Of a stretch of 64,000 nt of DNA, positions 1-12,433 are shown piece after piece (positions within the stretch are counted from its first letter, which is position 1; every line of letters starts with the position of its first letter). This stretch comes from Cryptococcus deneoformans JEC21 (Eukaryota > Basidiomycota > Tremellomycetes > Tremellales > Cryptococcaceae). Location: assembly GCF_000091045.1 (NCBI RefSeq), contig NC_006687.1:777001-841000 (forward strand), in the 5' to 3' direction. The notes under the pieces were generated by a model. That model saw only the letters and a list, made by a program, of their open reading frames with translations, ran no database searches and was not told the origin of the DNA. Both the position numbers and the translations under genes were made by a program.

Positions 1-402
1 CTGAGGAGGTAGCGATGGCTAACAGGGTGCAGGAGAGTCACACCCAAGGCAACAAAAGCAATAGAAGGGCCAAGCCGAGGGAATGGACTGAGAATGGTGC
101 AGTATCCATAAAGTGCCTAGTCACAATACCAGAGACTGCTCTCTCAGGAAGTTCAACAATAACCACAGTCAGTCAGGTCAGGCTAGGGTGGGTACCGGTG
201 AATTTGCTAAGGCAGAAGAGCTGGCATCTACCTTCCATGCTGTAGCAGCAACTACAACCTGTTTCCATGACAACACCTTCATAGTGGACTCAGGGGCTTC
301 ACACCACATGGTCAGCAACAAAGACTTACTTCGCAACTATTGGCCACCAACAACTGTCAGAAGTGTAAAGGTTGGTAATGGCACTATCCTTCTGATTGCT
401 GG
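1..402 (+). pseudogene. Truncated Ty1/Copia gag-protease fragment
   Basis: This stretch aligns base by base with the gag 3' part and protease start of the intact Copia at 18892 onward. It includes the basic NKSNRRAKPREW segment and the protease motif FIVDSGASHHMVSN. It is broken: one A is missing near position 92 (gagaatgg instead of gagaaatgg), which shifts the frame before the CCHC-like knuckle. Homology stops at about 402 after ATTGCTGG. The left side runs off the window, so its true 5' extent is unknown. It is a decayed relic, more diverged than the two full Copia copies. Confidence 0.9.
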
Positions 403-998
403 TGTAACAAGCCTGGAGGGTTGTCCACTAGGGCAGTGAAAAAAAAACTGCATATAAAGGGCTGAAAAAGGAGAGCAACAGCTGAACTGGAATATGGACA
501 GCAAGGCAGGCAAACAGCCAACAGTCTACATGTGCATGTGCAAAGGGCTGGGCAGAGGAGCCAATAAATAAATCTACACCAGACACACCAGAAGACTGCA
601 ACAAAAGGAGGGCTCTCTTCTGGATGAATGGGGAAGAAGAGAGAAATCTAGAAGGATCTGTGGTCTTATACTCTTGGTGTCTGGGATGGCATGGGAAAAA
701 AAGGGAAGCAAAGAGAAGCTGCACATGACCAGCAAGATTGGAAGAAGACTCATGTGTGGGACTAGGATCTAAAGAAAATATACATATAAACCTACAGGAA
801 AAAAACTTTATATCATGGTGGCACATTTTCTCCTGTTGATCATGTTATCCAAGGTTTTACAGATTTCCTGCAGTCAAATTTCTGGATGATATCCAGGCCA
901 GCAATGGGCTTGGGATGTCCTTGTGCCACACAATAGCTGTCTGCAATGATGCTGTTGTGTCCCCATCTTCAGGACATTCACTGAAGACCACCTATCGT
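403..998. other. Unassigned AT-rich, purine-rich spacer
   Basis: About 600 bases with no similarity to any other part of the window. It begins TGTAACAAGCC exactly where Copia homology stops, so it could be the edge of another LTR, but no matching end or target duplication is visible. Open frames here are short, show no recognisable motif and I do not call them genes. The last 100 or so bases may be a 5' extension of the E-like gag that follows. Confidence 0.5.
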
Positions 999-1800
999 CT
1001 GTGGGCTCTGGAGAAAATTTGGCTTCATCAACAACCTCAAACGTGGTGCCTTTGGTGCCTGACTTACCTGAAGAAAAGATGGTAAATTACACCGCTCCTG
1101 TACACGATAACATGGGTGCAAATTACCAAAAGACCCCGGGCCTTAGCCACTGCCTCTTCTGGCACGGCCATTCCTGAGATCGACGAGCTCAAGTCTATTG
1201 TCGCTGGACTCCTCCATTCCACCCAAGCTCTGGACTCCTCCATTCCACCCAAGCTCTAGCTGATCAAGCCACCACCGGCCACGACCGTCATGTGGCCCCC
1301 TCTACACTCGGGTCCCACCTGGACAAGATCTCTCCGCCGAGGCTTGGGTCTCACTCCCACGCTGACGTGTTTGCTCTCCAGCGACACCTCCTCGCTTTGG
1401 AGACTTACTTCCACGATGCTCTGCTGCACTGGAGCCCTGGATTGACTGAACAGGCGTGGAAGATTTCTGTGGCAAATACTTCGATCTCCCAATCAGGCAG
1501 CCGTTTCACCACGTGGCTTGAACTCCATGGCAAACATGCAGAGAGCTGGGAAGCATGGCAAGTTTCTTTGAAGTCCCACATTCTCGCCTGCGGCTGGGAA
1601 CACAAACTCTGCCACAAATTCATGCAGCTCCGTTGTTTGGACACCACTCCTGCAGCGTTCGATGCATTTTTTCACCTTGTTATTAGTTACCAGGGTATCC
1701 TTCATGACTTTGAGGACCCTCTCAGTGAGGTGGATGTCAGCTGCCGGCTATTGGATGGTGTCGATGCCTTGGTTACTCACCGCACCAAAGCTGCCCTCTG
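999..1800 (+). pseudogene. Decayed E-like Gypsy gag 5' portion (E')
   Basis: The translation matches the N-terminal gag of the E element at 63979-63218 (VPDLPxEKMVNY, then KISPPRLGSHSHADVFALQRHLLALETYF and on to the THRTKAAL region), but is clearly diverged. Damage: one extra base near 1146, then a perfect 26-bp tandem duplication (1204-1229 and 1230-1255). Together these add 27 bases and restore the frame, but a TGA lies between them. The copy ends abruptly at 1800 where the LTR of the A element begins, in the KAAL region. No ATG is seen at the start; the gag probably begins further upstream. Confidence 0.85.
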
Positions 1801-2827
1801 TGTAAGGCATGCATGCCAAACACGGTCATTATGATCCCAAGGTCTGTTTCACTTCTTACATAGATTTGCTGCCGCTTTTCTCTTATTTTGATTCCATTTA
1901 TTTTTGCGCACTCCTCACAGGCCTCAAAGGAATTTGCAGCAAGAAAAAGCCTCTCTTCTTTATCTTTAGAAAGAGTGTAGACACTGGGTGTCTCACTGAG
2001 TGTCGTTGTAGTATAGTGTGTAGTTGACTAGCAAAACATGCACTGGTTGTAATACATGTGGATTGAGTATTCAAGAACTACAACAATATGCGACTACTAT
2101 TTTACTAAGTACCAACTGTGTGTCAGAAAGTAAAGTTACACACATCAAATGCCATGTCATTACTAAGTATTTCAAATGTAACATTATACACATGGAATGT
2201 TACATCATCTGGATGAATACATACACAACAAATATAGCTGAATATTCATACAGCTTATACATGGGAATGCATGCATGTAAATGCACTGCATAAATTCCTG
2301 CATGTAAATGCAATGCATAAATTCCTGCATATGCAATATGCATAGGAAGATGCATGCACAAAGACTGCATGCATAGAGAATAAATGAGTATAGTGCTCTG
2401 CACTTACAAAGAGAGCCCTTTTCCTTTGGTTGTCCGCGACCTGCTGTAGTTCTTTTGAGTGCTTGTGAGTCCCACTTCCTACTTGGATTGTGGTTTTATG
2501 CTAACTGGGCAGACTTTAGTAATTATAGCTTCGTTGACACTCTGCCCAGGTATGCTTGTAACTTCTTCTTTATCTTTAGAAAGAGAGCCCTTTTCCTTTG
2601 GTTGTCTGCGACCTGCTGTAGTTCTTTTGAGTGCTTTAATTATAGCTTCATTGACACTCTGCCCAGTGATCAACAAACATATGCAAACTTATAGACCGCT
2701 TCTGCGCCCAGACAATCCTACTACCTCTTTCCTTGCCACCGACTAGACAACAGTCGTGTTCCAGCTGTCTCTCTTTCAATCAAATTAAGCCGAACTCTTC
2801 AGTGAACATCCCCCCTGGGTTGTTACA
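1801..2827 (+). repeat. 5' LTR of the plus-strand A element, split by a solo LTR
   Basis: Begins TGTAAGGCATGC and ends GGGTTGTTACA. Removing the inserted solo LTR plus one target duplication (438 bp) leaves 589 bp, exactly the length of both LTRs of the other A copy. It holds an internal duplication: the block from TCTTTAGAAAGAGAGCC to TTTTGAGTGCTT and the block AATTATAGCTTC..CTGCCCAG each occur twice. Confidence 0.93.
1976..2408 (-). repeat. Solo B-type LTR (C family), minus orientation
   Basis: 433 bp running TGTAGACACTGG..GCTCTGCACTTACA, matching the LTRs of the C element. It is flanked by the perfect 5-bp target duplication AAGAG (1971-1975 and 2409-2413). With no internal sequence left, it is a solo LTR produced by LTR-LTR recombination after insertion into the A LTR. 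Confidence 0.96.
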
Positions 2828-2852
2828 CTTTTTTTAAGCGAATCTCAACTGC

Positions 2853-5800
2853 ATGAGCTCTGCTGAGCCACCAGAAAAAGTTTTCCAGCTTACCTGCCAA
2901 ATCAGAGTCCCCTCATCCTCCTATTATGTATGATTCTCTCCCCCAACCCAAATATTCCTTTCCAGTCCTCTCTGAACATGCCGACGCAGCGGCTATTCAC
3001 CAACACATCTCGAAGCTTCGCAGCATCTTTACCCTCATGGCCGCTGGTTACCGCTATGAACCCACCGCTTTTGAGGCCCGCAAGCTCGCCCACGCCGCCC
3101 AGTCTCTTACTGGTATCCGCCATCTTCAATTCCTCGAAGGTGATGGCCTCCAATGTCGCACCTTTGATGACTGGGCAAAAGCTTTCAAGTCTGCAATGCT
3201 TCTGCTCGGCTGGGTATCCGAGACCGAAAAGAAAATCTATTCTCTTCAACCCCAGCTCCTCCGACTTGACAAAATCCCATCGGCCATCATGGATTTCAAA
3301 CAGTGGTTCGCCCTCCTGAAGGATTCCGACAGCCCCATGTCCGAAGACGTCGCTACACACTGGCTGCGAAACCACATGACACCTGGTCTTTTGGCAGAGC
3401 TTGAACGGGACTTTGGTGGTGAGAATCAGCTTCGTCAGGCCAGTTTAGCTGAACTTCTCAAGCATATGGAAATCTGTGCCACCAGACTCCTTCGCTACCA
3501 GTCCGCTTTCGCCCCCATCGCGCTCACCCGCACGCCGATCGCTGCTGTCTCACCTGAAGCGTCTTCACCCATTGACATTGTTCAATGGCTCAACCTGCGA
3601 CTTCCGCTCCCCAAGGGTGGTACTGGTCGCCGCGCTCGAGCTCACCTGGCAAGTGAACAGCGTTGTTTCCTCTGCCGCCAACCCGGTCACAAGTCTCCCG
3701 ACTGCCCAAAGCGCAAGGAACCCATGGCAATCGCTGCTGTAAGCACCTTCGACCATGAGGAAGCGGAATTTGAGCAGGAGGAGGGAGAGATGTTTGCCGA
3801 GGTATTAGCCACACACCTTGCGCCGGAGCTGTCAGTCCCACCCATCCTTCTCGAATGTCGCATAGGCACTAATGGGTCACCCTTCCTCACCCTCTTCGAC
3901 ACAGGAGCAACAGTCACTCTAGTTGATCCGTCCCTCATCACCACCCACCAACTCCAAACTTATCCATCAGAGCAACGGCGGGTGGTATCGTTAGCAGGAG
4001 GAGCACGGGGTCCAGCTTTACAATGTCGTGTAGGAGTAGAGGTATGCATCCAGAATCAAGTCTTCGCACTACATGGTTATGTCATGCCCCTACATGCCCG
4101 CTATAAAGTCATCCTAGGCCTGGATTTCATCCGCTCTCATGGGCTCCTCAGCGGTGCTTCTCGGCTAGGCAATCTCGCTCCTGACCTCCTTGGCCCCGTG
4201 GTTGCTTCAGTGACGACCGCTGATGGGTATGAGGACCTCCGCCTAGCAATCCTGCATGAGTATCATGACATTTTCCCAGACAATATTGGTGAAGTTGCAA
4301 ATTACCCACCGATCTGTGATGCCAACTCAAAGGTCCGCCACCATATCAACCTCACCCCCAGTGCGATACCCTTCAAATCCGCGAGTTATCGATCCCCTCA
4401 CATGTGGCTACAACAGTTAATTGAAGAGATCCAGAAACATCGGGAGGCTGGCCGATTGCGACCCTCCAGTTCGCCGTGGGCAGCACCGGCATTCTTGGTT
4501 AAGAAGGAGAATGGAAAATTTCGGTTTATCTGTGATTATCGGGGCCTTAACAAAGTCACTACTCCAGACTCCACGCCAGTTCCCAATGTCGACGACATCC
4601 TCCATCGAGCTGCTTGTGGTAAAATCTTTGCCAAAATTGACCTGTCTGATGCTTTCTTCCAAACACTTATGCATGAACCAGACATTGAAAAAACGGCCAT
4701 TACTACCGAACTCGGCCTATTTGAATGGGTAGTTATGCCACAAGGTGCTTGCAACTCACCTGCTACTCAACAACACCGACTAAATGAGGCCCTCCGTGGG
4801 TTGCTGGGGGATTCTTGTGAGGCTTATGTTGATGATATCATTGTCTGGGCTGCTGATGCCGAGGATCTTGACAAACGGTTGCGAGCAGTGCTGGCTGCCT
4901 TACGAAAATCGGGGCTTGTGTGCTCTCCCACCAAGTCTGAATTTTTTCGCCACAAAGTCATTTTTCTTGGTCACGTGATATCTGCCAACCACATCGGCCC
5001 AGACCCTGCCAAACTCCGCACCATCGCCTCCTGGCCGCTCCCTCAGTCCGTCAAAGAGCTGTGATCCTTTCTAGGCCTCCTTCAATACCTCAGAAAATTC
5101 ATACCGAGCCTAGCTACCCACACACGAACCCTCACCGCCCTCCTCCCGCCAACTCCAGCCGCTGAGAAAGCCTGGGAGAAGCAACAGCGTGCACTCCGGA
5201 AGGGCCAGTCCCCCAAGGATGTCCTGTCATGGGTCTGGGCATGGTCTAGTGAAGCGACTGCCGCGTTTGAGATTCTGAAGGCGAAAGTGGCGGAGATTTC
5301 TGGCCTCCGGCCATTGGACTATGCAGCTGCGTTATCCGGCGAGTGCCCCATCTACCTTTTCACTGATGCAAGCAATCACGGCACTGGCGCCTGGCTTGGT
5401 CAAGGCCCTGACCCCGATCATGCATTTCCAGTTGCTTACGACTCTCGCAGTTTATCAGCCGCCGAACGCAACTATCCAACACATGAGAAAGAACTCTTGG
5501 CCATCGTCCGTGCCCTCAAACTCTGGCGGCCTCTCCTTCTGGATGTCCCCATTCAAGTTCAGACCGACCACTTCACTCTCAAATGGTTCCTCCAACAGCG
5601 CGACCTATCCGAACGCCAAAAGCGCTGGCTAGGCATCCTATCCCGGTTCGACTTGCATATTGACCACATCTCAGGTGTCAATAACTTCATCGCAGATGTC
5701 CTCTCTTGGCTTGGCGGTGTTGACGATGAGCAGGATGGTATGGAGACAGCTGAAGTCAGTGTAGCAGTCCTCGGTCTCCTCGGCCAAGACATATCCACCA

Positions 5801-6880
5801 TCACCAAGGTCGCGCAAGGCTACACTCAAGATCAGGTCATGGGAGCATGGTTGCAAGAGGAGGATAGGGCACCTGGAGTAACGCTGGAGAATGTTGAGAA
5901 TGGTCAAGGACGGAGTACATCAGGTGTTGCGATGGGAAGGCAGGCTATGTGTGCCCGATACCAGTGAGCTCCGAGAAGGTTTCATCCGCCAGTGTCATGA
6001 TGATGTGGGCCATTTCGGCATAGCGAAGACATTGGAGATGGTGCACCGCAGCTATTACTGGGAGGGCATGAGGCAGGATGTTGTGGACTATGTAAGCTCG
6101 TGTGCACCCTGTCAGACTTCAAAGAGCACTACTGTCAAGCCCGCAGGCCGCCTTCACTCTCTACCAGTTCCACAGGCGAAGTTTCTCGACATTGGCATTG
6201 ACTTTGTGGGCCCTCTCCCCACGTTGCAAGGTTTTGACCAACTCATTGTCATCACCGACCGCCTCACTGGTTATGTGGTCCTCATTCCTACCACCATCAC
6301 AGCAAATGCGCGAGAGGTTGCCCGACTTTTTTACGACCACTGGCTTTCCAAATTCGGCTGCCCTCGCTCCATCGTCTCCGACCGCGGCAGCATCTTCCAG
6401 TCTGGGGTTTGGCGTCATGTCACCAAGCATATCGACACCAAGTCTATGCTTTCAACCTCATATCACCCCCAGACCGATGGTATCTCTGAACAGTCCAACA
6501 AATCAGTCATCGAGTCGCTTCGAACCCTCACTGACATCCGTGGGCATACATGGGCTGACCATTTGCAGCGCATTGCTTTTGCTCTCAACAACCATGTCCG
6601 TGCATCAACCAAGCACACTCCTGCCGAGCTGGTTTTTGGCAAGCGTCTCTCTCATGTTCCTCCCTTGGTGGCTGACACTCCAGCGAAAATTGCCGAAGCC
6701 TTGCAGTTCATGGTACCTTCGGAAGATGAATGGGAAGCAGCAGCTCGGCATATGCGGCTCGACGAAGGGGAAGCACGAGACAATCTCCTCATGGCCAAAC
6801 ATCGACAAGCAGTTCAAGCCAACAAACATCGCCGGCCTGATCCCATTTACAAGGTCAGTGACCAAGTGCTGGTGAACACC
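2853..6880 (+). pseudogene. gag-pol: Gypsy gag-pol of A element, 5' part, inactivated
   Basis: Starts at the same ATG context as the intact A protein (MSSAEPPE) but after eight codons jumps over about 250 bp, removing the coiled-coil N terminus. The frame reopens before 2926. The product then shows the capsid region, the CCHC knuckle CFLCRQPGHKSPDC, protease LFDTGA, RT with YVDD, RNase H TDASNHGTGAW, and integrase with the HHCC finger and the DFVGP and VSDRG motifs. Defects: TGA at 5062-5064 where the intact copy has CGA (Arg in KELRSFLG), and a 4-bp insertion near 5909-5913 that shifts frame between RNase H and integrase. The reading frame is then cut by the H element inserted after 6880. 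Confidence 0.93.
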
Positions 6881-7440
6881 TGTTACGACTCGTCCCCAAC
6901 AAGGTCTGGCCTTGGAGACGAGATAGAAAGCCGTAGTTTAACTAAGCAATGAGATATATGTATGATATACCTCTTGACACTTCTTGTCTGTTGGCGTATG
7001 GTATAGGGCAGAGGTATATTCGCTTGGGAAGATCAGGCAAGCTTATATACTAGTGGAGTAAGTTTATGTCGAAGGTGGTGCAAGGTAAGACGAGAGTGAG
7101 CACTGGGAGCTCGAGGACCTTTCGCAAAGTAACTTATGAAATATTGATCTTCAAGGGGAAGAAGATCAAGATCAAGGACAAAGCTCCCCTTTATATACTT
7201 CTACAGAAATCTATTTATATCCTTTGAGGTCCAGCTGGAGGTCCAGCTGGAGGTCCAACTGGAGGTCCAACTGGACGTCCAGTTCTTTTCTCGGAGGTCC
7301 AACTGGACGTCCAGTTCTTTTCTCGGAGGTCCAACTGGAGGTCCAGCTGGACCTTCTTATCTGAATCGGATCTTGCCTTCCTATTACGTAACTCCCTCCT
7401 ATGATATCTTATCTCTTCTTCTTTGTGCAGGCTCGTGACA
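6881..7440 (-). repeat. 3' LTR of H
   Basis: Plus-strand ends are TGTTACGACTCG and GGCTCGTGACA. It is 560 bp against 525 bp for the other copy. The 35-bp difference is a 3-bp indel (ACTTCTTGTC versus ACTTGTC) plus one extra 32-bp unit in the GGAGGTCCAACTGG minisatellite around 7227-7350. Confidence 0.95.
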
Positions 7441-7659
7441 GTCACCCCCCCCTTTGAAGACGGTCGCTCCATCGTGCCGTCTGCGGCTTGTTCTGTTGTG
7501 TACTTGTAACTAAAATTTGCTGGAGCTATGGAATAAATTTCTATGAACTGGTTGTGAAGAATTCGTCTTTGAAAAATCTATGAACTAAGTCTATGAACTA
7601 AAAATGTTTTCGCAATGTTTGGAATAATTTCTCTGAACTGTTACTATGAACTTGGTTTC
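7441..7659 (-). other. 3' untranslated region and polypurine tract of H
   Basis: Non-coding stretch between the pol stop and the 3' LTR. On the minus strand it ends AAAGGGGGGGGTGAC directly against the LTR, which is the expected plus-strand priming site. Nothing else is recognised. Confidence 0.75.
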
Positions 7660-10600
7660 CTATAATCGGTGTGTTGACTTATACTGATCAACAATCTCTG
7701 AAGCATTTTCTAGAGCGGTTTCGGGTTCCCAACTGTTGTGTTCGGCACTGTAGCCGAGCCACTTGATAAGGAATTGGCGGCGTTTTCGGTAAAATCGATG
7801 ATTGAGGATGCACTCGACTTCGTATTCTAGGTCACCTTCGACTTCGATAGGTGATGGTGCGACTTGTGTTCGCCCTGGGATCTCATTCTCAATATATTTC
7901 TCAAGCAATTGGACATGGAAGACGTCGTGGATACGCATTGATTTCGGCAACTCAAGGCGATACGCGTGGGAAGAAACGCGCGCGATAATGGTGTAGGGAC
8001 CGAGATAGCGGTGATTAATTTCTTGGTGGGTCGTTTCGTTTTGATGTTACAGGCAGATAGCCAGACTTTGTCGCCGATAGTATATTCGGGAAGTGGGGCA
8101 CGGTGCTTATCAAACTGTAGTGCTGCACTCTCTTGTGCTTTGGACATTTCTATCTTGAGGTGTTCGTGGAGCTTGCTCAAGTCGGTGATGGAGGCTCTGG
8201 CAGGTGGGCTGAAAATAGGGACATTGTCATCGGGGGTAAACGATGCCCTGGGATGGTACCCTTTGTTGGCAAAGAAGGGGGACATAGTAGTGGACGAATG
8301 GGGCGTATTGTTGTAAGTGAATTCCGCAACTGGGAGTAGCGGTGCCCATTCCTTTTGCTTATAATCGGTATAAAGGCGCAGATATTGTTCTAAGACCTGG
8401 TTCACTCGTTCGGTTTGTCCATCTGTTTCTGGGTGAAAAGCTGTACTGAGTTCTAACTCGATGTGTAGGAGTTGTGTGAATGCTCGCCAAAAGCGGGATG
8501 TGAATTCAGATCCACGATCTGATACAATACTGGTCGGAATCCCATGCTTGGAGAAGACGTGGGTGACATATAATTGGGCGAGTTCCTCGGCGTTGAGGCT
8601 AGTCGTTGTGGGGATAAAGAGAGCCATCTTGGTGAGTCGGTCTACGATCACAAGGATGGTGTTGTAGCCGTGTGATGGGGGAAGTTGTTCAATGAGGTCC
8701 ATCAATACAGATGACCAGGGATATGGGGGAATGGGTAGAGACTTGAGTTCGCCATAGGGCTGATGACGTCTTGTCTTAGTTCGGCAACAAAGATCGCAGG
8801 AATCAATGTAGTGATTGATGAAGCCTTTTAGGCCTGGCCACCAGTAATGGCGTCGGATGAGTTGGATAGTCTTGCGTCGTCTGGGATGCCCACTAGTGAG
8901 TGCATCATGGCATTCTTTCATGACGAGGGTACGTAGCTCGTTATTGGCTGGGACATAGAACGATTCGCCATATCTGAGGAGTCCTTCATCGTCTCGAGTA
9001 TATGGGTGAGCTTCAGAGGGATGGTTGGCTTTGTCCAAGAATGGTTTTGCTGATTCATCGGTTTCTAGACCGGTTTTCAACAATGACTTGATGGGCGAAG
9101 ATATTTCCAACCGATCGAGTCCGGTTGTGGCAGTACCCAAGTACTGTCCAGGGCGAAGGAGAGTCTGGAAATTCTGAGGATTGGCAGCAGTAGTAAGGCT
9201 GGAACCTTTCTCGAGTGGATGATAATCATGTCTTCGGGTGAGTGCGTCAGGCTTTGTGCCTTGTACGCCTGGTCGGTAGATGATATTGAAGTCAAAGTCG
9301 GCTAGGAGTTCAGACCATCGCGCCTGTCATCGATTGAGTTGCTTGGTTGTCATAAAGTATTCCAGGCTTCTGTGGTCGGTGTAGACACGAATGGTTTCTC
9401 TAGCACCTTCGAAGTAATGTCGCCATTCTTTGAATGCTGAAACAATTGCTAACATTTCTTTGTCGTGAATAGGATAGTTTAACTCGGCAGGCAACATTTT
9501 GTGAGAGAAGAAAGCAACTGGTTCGAGTTTCTTGTCGATTTCATGTGATAAGATACCTGCAATGGCATAGTCGGAGGCGTCGGTTTCAAGGATGAGTTGC
9601 TTGGTCGGATCGTAATGACGTAGGAGATCAACAGAGGTGAAACTCTTTTTGAGTGCTTCGAAAGATGTTCGTTGAGGTTTTTCCCATACAAAGGGTAAGT
9701 CCTTCTTTGTCAAGTCGATAAGAGATTTGGCGATACTAGAGTAGTTCTTGATGAACCTTCGGTAGAAGTTACAGAACCCAAGGAAGGATTGGGTATCACG
9801 GAGATTGCGAGGTGTCGGCCATTCCGTGATAGACTTTACTTTCTTGGTGTCCATTGATAGACCTTGATCACTGACAACGAAACCTAGGAACTCTACTGAG
9901 GTTTGATGGAACTCGCACTTTGAAGCTTTGGCATATAACTGGGTTTGGCGGAGGTGATCTAGGACTTGTATGACGTGTGACTGGTGAGTCTCCAAGTCTG
10001 GGCTGTAGATGAGGATGTCGTCGAGGTAGATGATAACAAATATGTCTAGCAAGTCGCGGAAATTGTGGTTCATGAGATGTTGGAAGGATGCAGGGGCATT
10101 GGTGAGGCCAAACGGCATTACCAAATATTCGAAATGCCCGTAGCGAGTACGGAAAGCTGTTTTCCATTCTTCGCCTGCCTTAATGCGAAGTAAATTGTAG
10201 GCTCCTCGCAGGTCGATCTTGGTGAATACTTTGGCTGATTTGAGTCGATCTAGGAGTTCGGCGATCAATGGTAGAGGATAGCGATTCTTGATGGTGATCT
10301 TGTTGATTCCCCGGTAATCGACACACATCCTAAGCGATCCGTCTTTCTTTTTGACAAAGAGTATGGGTGCTCCGGCTGGTGATTCGGACAGTCGGATAAA
10401 ACCTTTCTTAAGATTCTCATCAAGGTATTCGCGGAGAGCTTCAAGTTCTGTTTCAGAGAGATTGTATATGGGGTTCTTTCCTTCTTCGAGAGGGATATGG
10501 TGGTCGAAAGACCTATGTTCTGGGAGTGTATCGGCGCTTTTCTTGTCGAATACATCTAGATATTGATGGTATTCTTTAGATACTATTTCGGCATCGGTGT

Positions 10601-11129
10601 TTTCTTTTGGAGGTTTGTCATTGGTGATGACCATGGCTAAGTTGGCACTCGTCGTCTGTGATACAGGTGGGTGTATGGAAAGTGTTTCCCAGCTGATGGA
10701 CGGATTGTGCTCTTGTAACCAGGTGATACCTAAGACGATGGGATAGGAGCCGATGTCGGTTATGAGGAGTCGGAGTAAGGTGTGTCCGAATGGTTTCTGG
10801 AAGTTAACCAGGATGTTGGCTTCTTCTTCAATTATAGTTCGCTGACCCGCAGCGTTGAATAGGTATAATGGGATCGAATCTTCTGTTTTCATGGTTTTGA
10901 GGTTAAAGGTCTGGACGAATCTTTTGTCGATGAAGTTTGTAGAGGCACCGGAATCGATTAAAGCTTGATAAACATTGTTGTGAAAGAGGAAGTCGATTGT
11001 GAGTTGGTTTTTGTTGTTTTTGTTATTATCTTCGAGTGTTTGGAGATATTCGCAGGAGTCTGTATTGGCCGGTTTGATAGTACGCTCTTGTTCCCGGCTA
11101 CCTTCTTCGACTTTGGCAGACAAGAGCAT
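7660..11129 (-). pseudogene. pol: H pol: protease, RT, RNase H, integrase, chromodomain; inactivated
   Basis: Pol starts at an ATG four bases past the gag stop, in the -1 frame. Domains in order: retropepsin (LIDSGASTNFID), RT (CVDYRGINKIT and YLDDILIYS), RNase H (ETDASDYAIAG, YTDHRSLEYF), integrase with zinc finger, DLIEQLP, VSDRGSEF and HPETDGQTERVNQ, and a C-terminal chromodomain (VECILNHRFYRKRRQFLIKW then LGY and SWEP). Two lesions: TGA at 9327-9329 after TTKQLNR, where an Arg (CGA) is expected, and a frameshift near 8018, where an A appears lost from KK[I]NHRYLGPY. Beyond the shift the GPY region and chromodomain read cleanly in the new frame. Chromodomains of this type are known to steer integration to heterochromatin. 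Confidence 0.95.
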
Positions 11130-11131
11130 AT

Positions 11132-12433
11132 CTAGTTTTTAGAAGGGAGAGTAGTATTGGATTGTTGCGAGGGGACCACTGGGCACTTGGCGACTTGATG
11201 GTTTTTGTCGGCGCAATAGAGGCAGAGGTTATGATCCTTTCGCCTCTGATATTCTTCTGGAGTCAGACGTCCACGTCTGGTTATCCTAGCTGAACTTGGG
11301 ACAAATGCAGCCCTCAGGTTGACTGCCGGCGTCACCTCTTTATTGAAGGTGGTGTTGGCAGTGGTAGACCTTATCGGCATGCTATTCGCCGCAGAGAAAC
11401 GTCTGAAGTTGTTGGGGTGATTGTTATTGTAAGAGGTGCGGGTGTAGTCGCTTCGGGTGGCGTTGAAAAGCGCCTTTGGTTGCTGGTCTCGCTTTGCTAA
11501 TACCCGTTCATATCGACAGCTGTCGATGCGGATTGCCATGTCTTGGAGGTTCTTGAATGACTTGGCTTTGGGTAGTCTGGCAAGTTCGTCTTTGATGTCA
11601 TCCTTCAAGCCCTTGTAGAAGCAAGCCTTCTTCGCTTCGTCGTTCCACTGAACCAAGGTGGCATAACGCATAAAGGTTGCGAGGTATGAGGATACAGAAC
11701 CTTGCTGACGAACGGTGTTTAGTTGTCGTTCTGCTGTCTGTTCTTCGTCTGGATCTCCGAAGTTCTTCCTTAATTCGGCACAAAATTTCTTGAAGTCCAG
11801 CATAAACTTGGGCTGGGGATCGATGGTTACGAAGGGTTGGAACCATAAGAATGGGGTATCTCGGAGGAAAGATCCGGCGTATAGGACTTTGGAGGTCTCG
11901 GTAGGGAAACGAGAAGGTTGGAGGGTAATCACCATTGTCACTTGAGTGATAAAGGTTGAGAGCTTGGTATACTGCCCATGGTAGTACTCGGGTTGGGATA
12001 CCTTCGGTTCTTGAGGTCTACTGGAGGGTACTGAGGTGCGTTGTCGGCTGTATTCCCTTTCAACTTCTGGGTATGGTGTTTGCGCTGACAGGTCGCGGCT
12101 GGATCTAGGTTCTTCGTCTTCTTCATCCAATTCTTGTTCGTTTTCGCCCTCATTATCTTCGCTATTATCAAACATCTGTCGTTCAACTTTGCTCTCTTCC
12201 AACTTATGCGTCAACTCTTACTTCTGTTGCTCAAGTCTTGCAATATGGTTGCGCATCATCTCGAGTTGGGTTTGGGTGTCGTTTGATGTGTTGTCGGCGG
12301 TAAATGGATCGGATTGAGGGTTGGTGTTGAATGAACCTGCGGGATTGTGGTCATCATCGAGGGTATGTTCTACTTCCTTGCCTTTTTCGACCTTTTCCAC
12401 AGCTCAACCACTACGAGTGGATGGACCTGACAT
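11132..12433 (-). pseudogene. gag: H gag with CCHC knuckle, two nonsense codons
   Basis: The likely start is the ATG at 12433-12431 (MSGPSTRSG). The frame is cut by TGA at 12406-12404 and by TAA at 12220-12218, then stays open for about 360 codons. It contains an acidic N-terminal stretch, a Ty3/Gypsy capsid region (FLRDTPFLWFQPF and following) and near the C terminus the knuckle CLYCADKNHQVAKC. The gag stop TAG lies in TCT AAA AAC TAG, with the pol ATG just after in the -1 frame, so pol could be reached by -1 slippage on the A run or by reinitiation. Confidence 0.9.

Noticed and set aside
428..826. A 132-codon open frame on the minus strand.
   Set aside because: Low-complexity, no recognisable domain, no relative elsewhere in the window; in AT/purine-rich spacer. 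Not enough to call a gene.
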